DNA from: Syntrophobacterales bacterium
Lineage (GTDB): Bacteria > Desulfobacterota > Syntrophorhabdia > Syntrophorhabdales > WCHB1-27
DNA length: 15,232 bases
Assembly: GCA_017881765.1 (NCBI GenBank)
Contig: JADGQN010000066.1
Location: forward strand, 1 to 15,232
Direction: 5' to 3'
Shown: piece by piece, positions 14,994-15,232 of the stretch
How positions within the stretch are numbered: the stretch's first letter is position 1
How the letters are laid out: each line of letters starts with the position of its first letter
Made by a program: the position numbers and the translations under genes
Notes under the pieces: generated by a model
Database searches by the model: none
Told to the model about the DNA's origin: nothing
Seen by the model: only the letters and a program-made list of their open reading frames with translations

Positions 14994-15143
14994 TTATTTT
15001 GTTTCCTTATGTGCAGTGTGCTTTTTGCAAAACCTACAGTACTTATTCATTTCCAGCCTGTCAGGTGTCTTCTGTTTGTTTTTGGTAGTGGTATAGTTTC
15101 TGTTTTTGCACTCCGAACAAGCAAGAATCACTAGCTGCCTCAT
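14994..15143 (-). CDS. rpmG: 50S ribosomal protein L33
   Basis: Small large-subunit ribosomal protein near the E site. The 49-residue product begins MRQLVILACSECKNRNY and ends KKHTAHKETK. Two CxxC pairs (Cys9/Cys12 and Cys36/Cys39) identify the zinc-binding form of L33. The start ATG at 15141-15143 has AGGAG 7 nt upstream, in the 9-nt gap after tuf. The stop TAA (14994-14996) is separated from the tRNA-Trp 5' end by a single base. The gene is short and easily missed, but the match to the family over its whole length is clear. Confidence 0.95.
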   Translation of the reverse strand: MRQLVILACSECKNRNYTTTKNKQKTPDRLEMNKYCRFCKKHTAHKETK

Positions 15144-15152
15144 CGTTGGCTC

Positions 15153-15232
15153 CTACTCTTGTATCTCCGTGACTACCCCTGCACCCACGGTCTTGCCGCC
15201 CTCTCTGATGGCAAAGCGGAGTTCCTTCTCGA
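15153..15232 (-). CDS. tuf: Elongation factor Tu, C-terminal fragment at window edge
   Basis: Only the last 26 codons are present; the rest lies beyond the window. The translation ELRFAIREGGKTVGAGVV followed by TEIQE and a TAG stop is the characteristic end of EF-Tu domain 3. EF-Tu delivers aminoacyl-tRNA to the ribosome as a GTP complex. The 9-nt spacing to rpmG indicates cotranscription. Whether this is the only tuf copy, or a second one separate from an rpsL-rpsG-fusA-tuf operon, cannot be told here. Confidence 0.93.
   Translation of the reverse strand, partial: EKELRFAIREGGKTVGAGVVTEIQE

Noticed and set aside
1..15232. A novel multi-gene system, mobile element, CRISPR array or recent horizontal transfer
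   Set aside because: Every protein-coding stretch belongs to a well-known family in a known order. There are no transposase, integrase or defence genes, no spaced direct repeats, and no gene-free region above about 130 nt.

Overview
The window is an ordinary, densely packed chromosomal region of a Gram-negative bacterium. It carries two oppositely directed gene blocks that meet tail to tail near position 3.5 kb. The Tol-Pal envelope genes (TolB, Pal, a CpoB/YbgF lipoprotein) imply an outer membrane. The RNA polymerase subunits have proteobacterial-type architecture, and the order tuf-rpmG-tRNA(Trp)-secE-nusG-rplKAJL-rpoBC resembles that of the former Deltaproteobacteria (Desulfobacterota and relatives). 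That placement is an inference from gene order and protein character and was not tested by phylogeny.

Plus strand, 1-3505: the 3' part of a LysR-family regulator (its start lies outside the window), then tolB, pal and cpoB. tolB starts inside the lysR reading frame. The pal and cpoB ribosome-binding sites sit in or beside the preceding stop codons, so the block reads as one transcription unit. tolQ, tolR and tolA are not in the window; a LysR gene occupies the place immediately upstream of tolB.

Minus strand, 15232-3482 (transcribed right to left): the end of tuf (EF-Tu), rpmG (L33), tRNA-Trp(CCA), secE, nusG, rplK (L11), rplA (L1), rplJ (L10), rplL (L7/L12), rpoB and rpoC. These cover translation elongation, ribosomal stalk proteins, protein export, transcription elongation and the catalytic core of RNA polymerase. 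Gaps are mostly 1-40 nt. The two longer ones are 131 nt before rplJ and 81 nt before rpoB. Both contain paired RNA structure in the positions where this operon is known to be controlled in other bacteria: an L10 autoregulatory leader, and an attenuation/processing region upstream of rpoB.

The blocks collide: the last 24 nt of cpoB and rpoC overlap on opposite strands. A strong intrinsic terminator for the rpoC transcript lies inside the cpoB coding region. No gene-free stretch exceeds about 130 nt. I see no mobile element, CRISPR array or unknown multi-gene system. The points worth a second look are regulatory and structural: the antisense-embedded terminator, the two structured leaders, a 21-bp tandem duplication that creates several possible nusG starts, and the tRNA wedged 1 nt from the rpmG stop codon.
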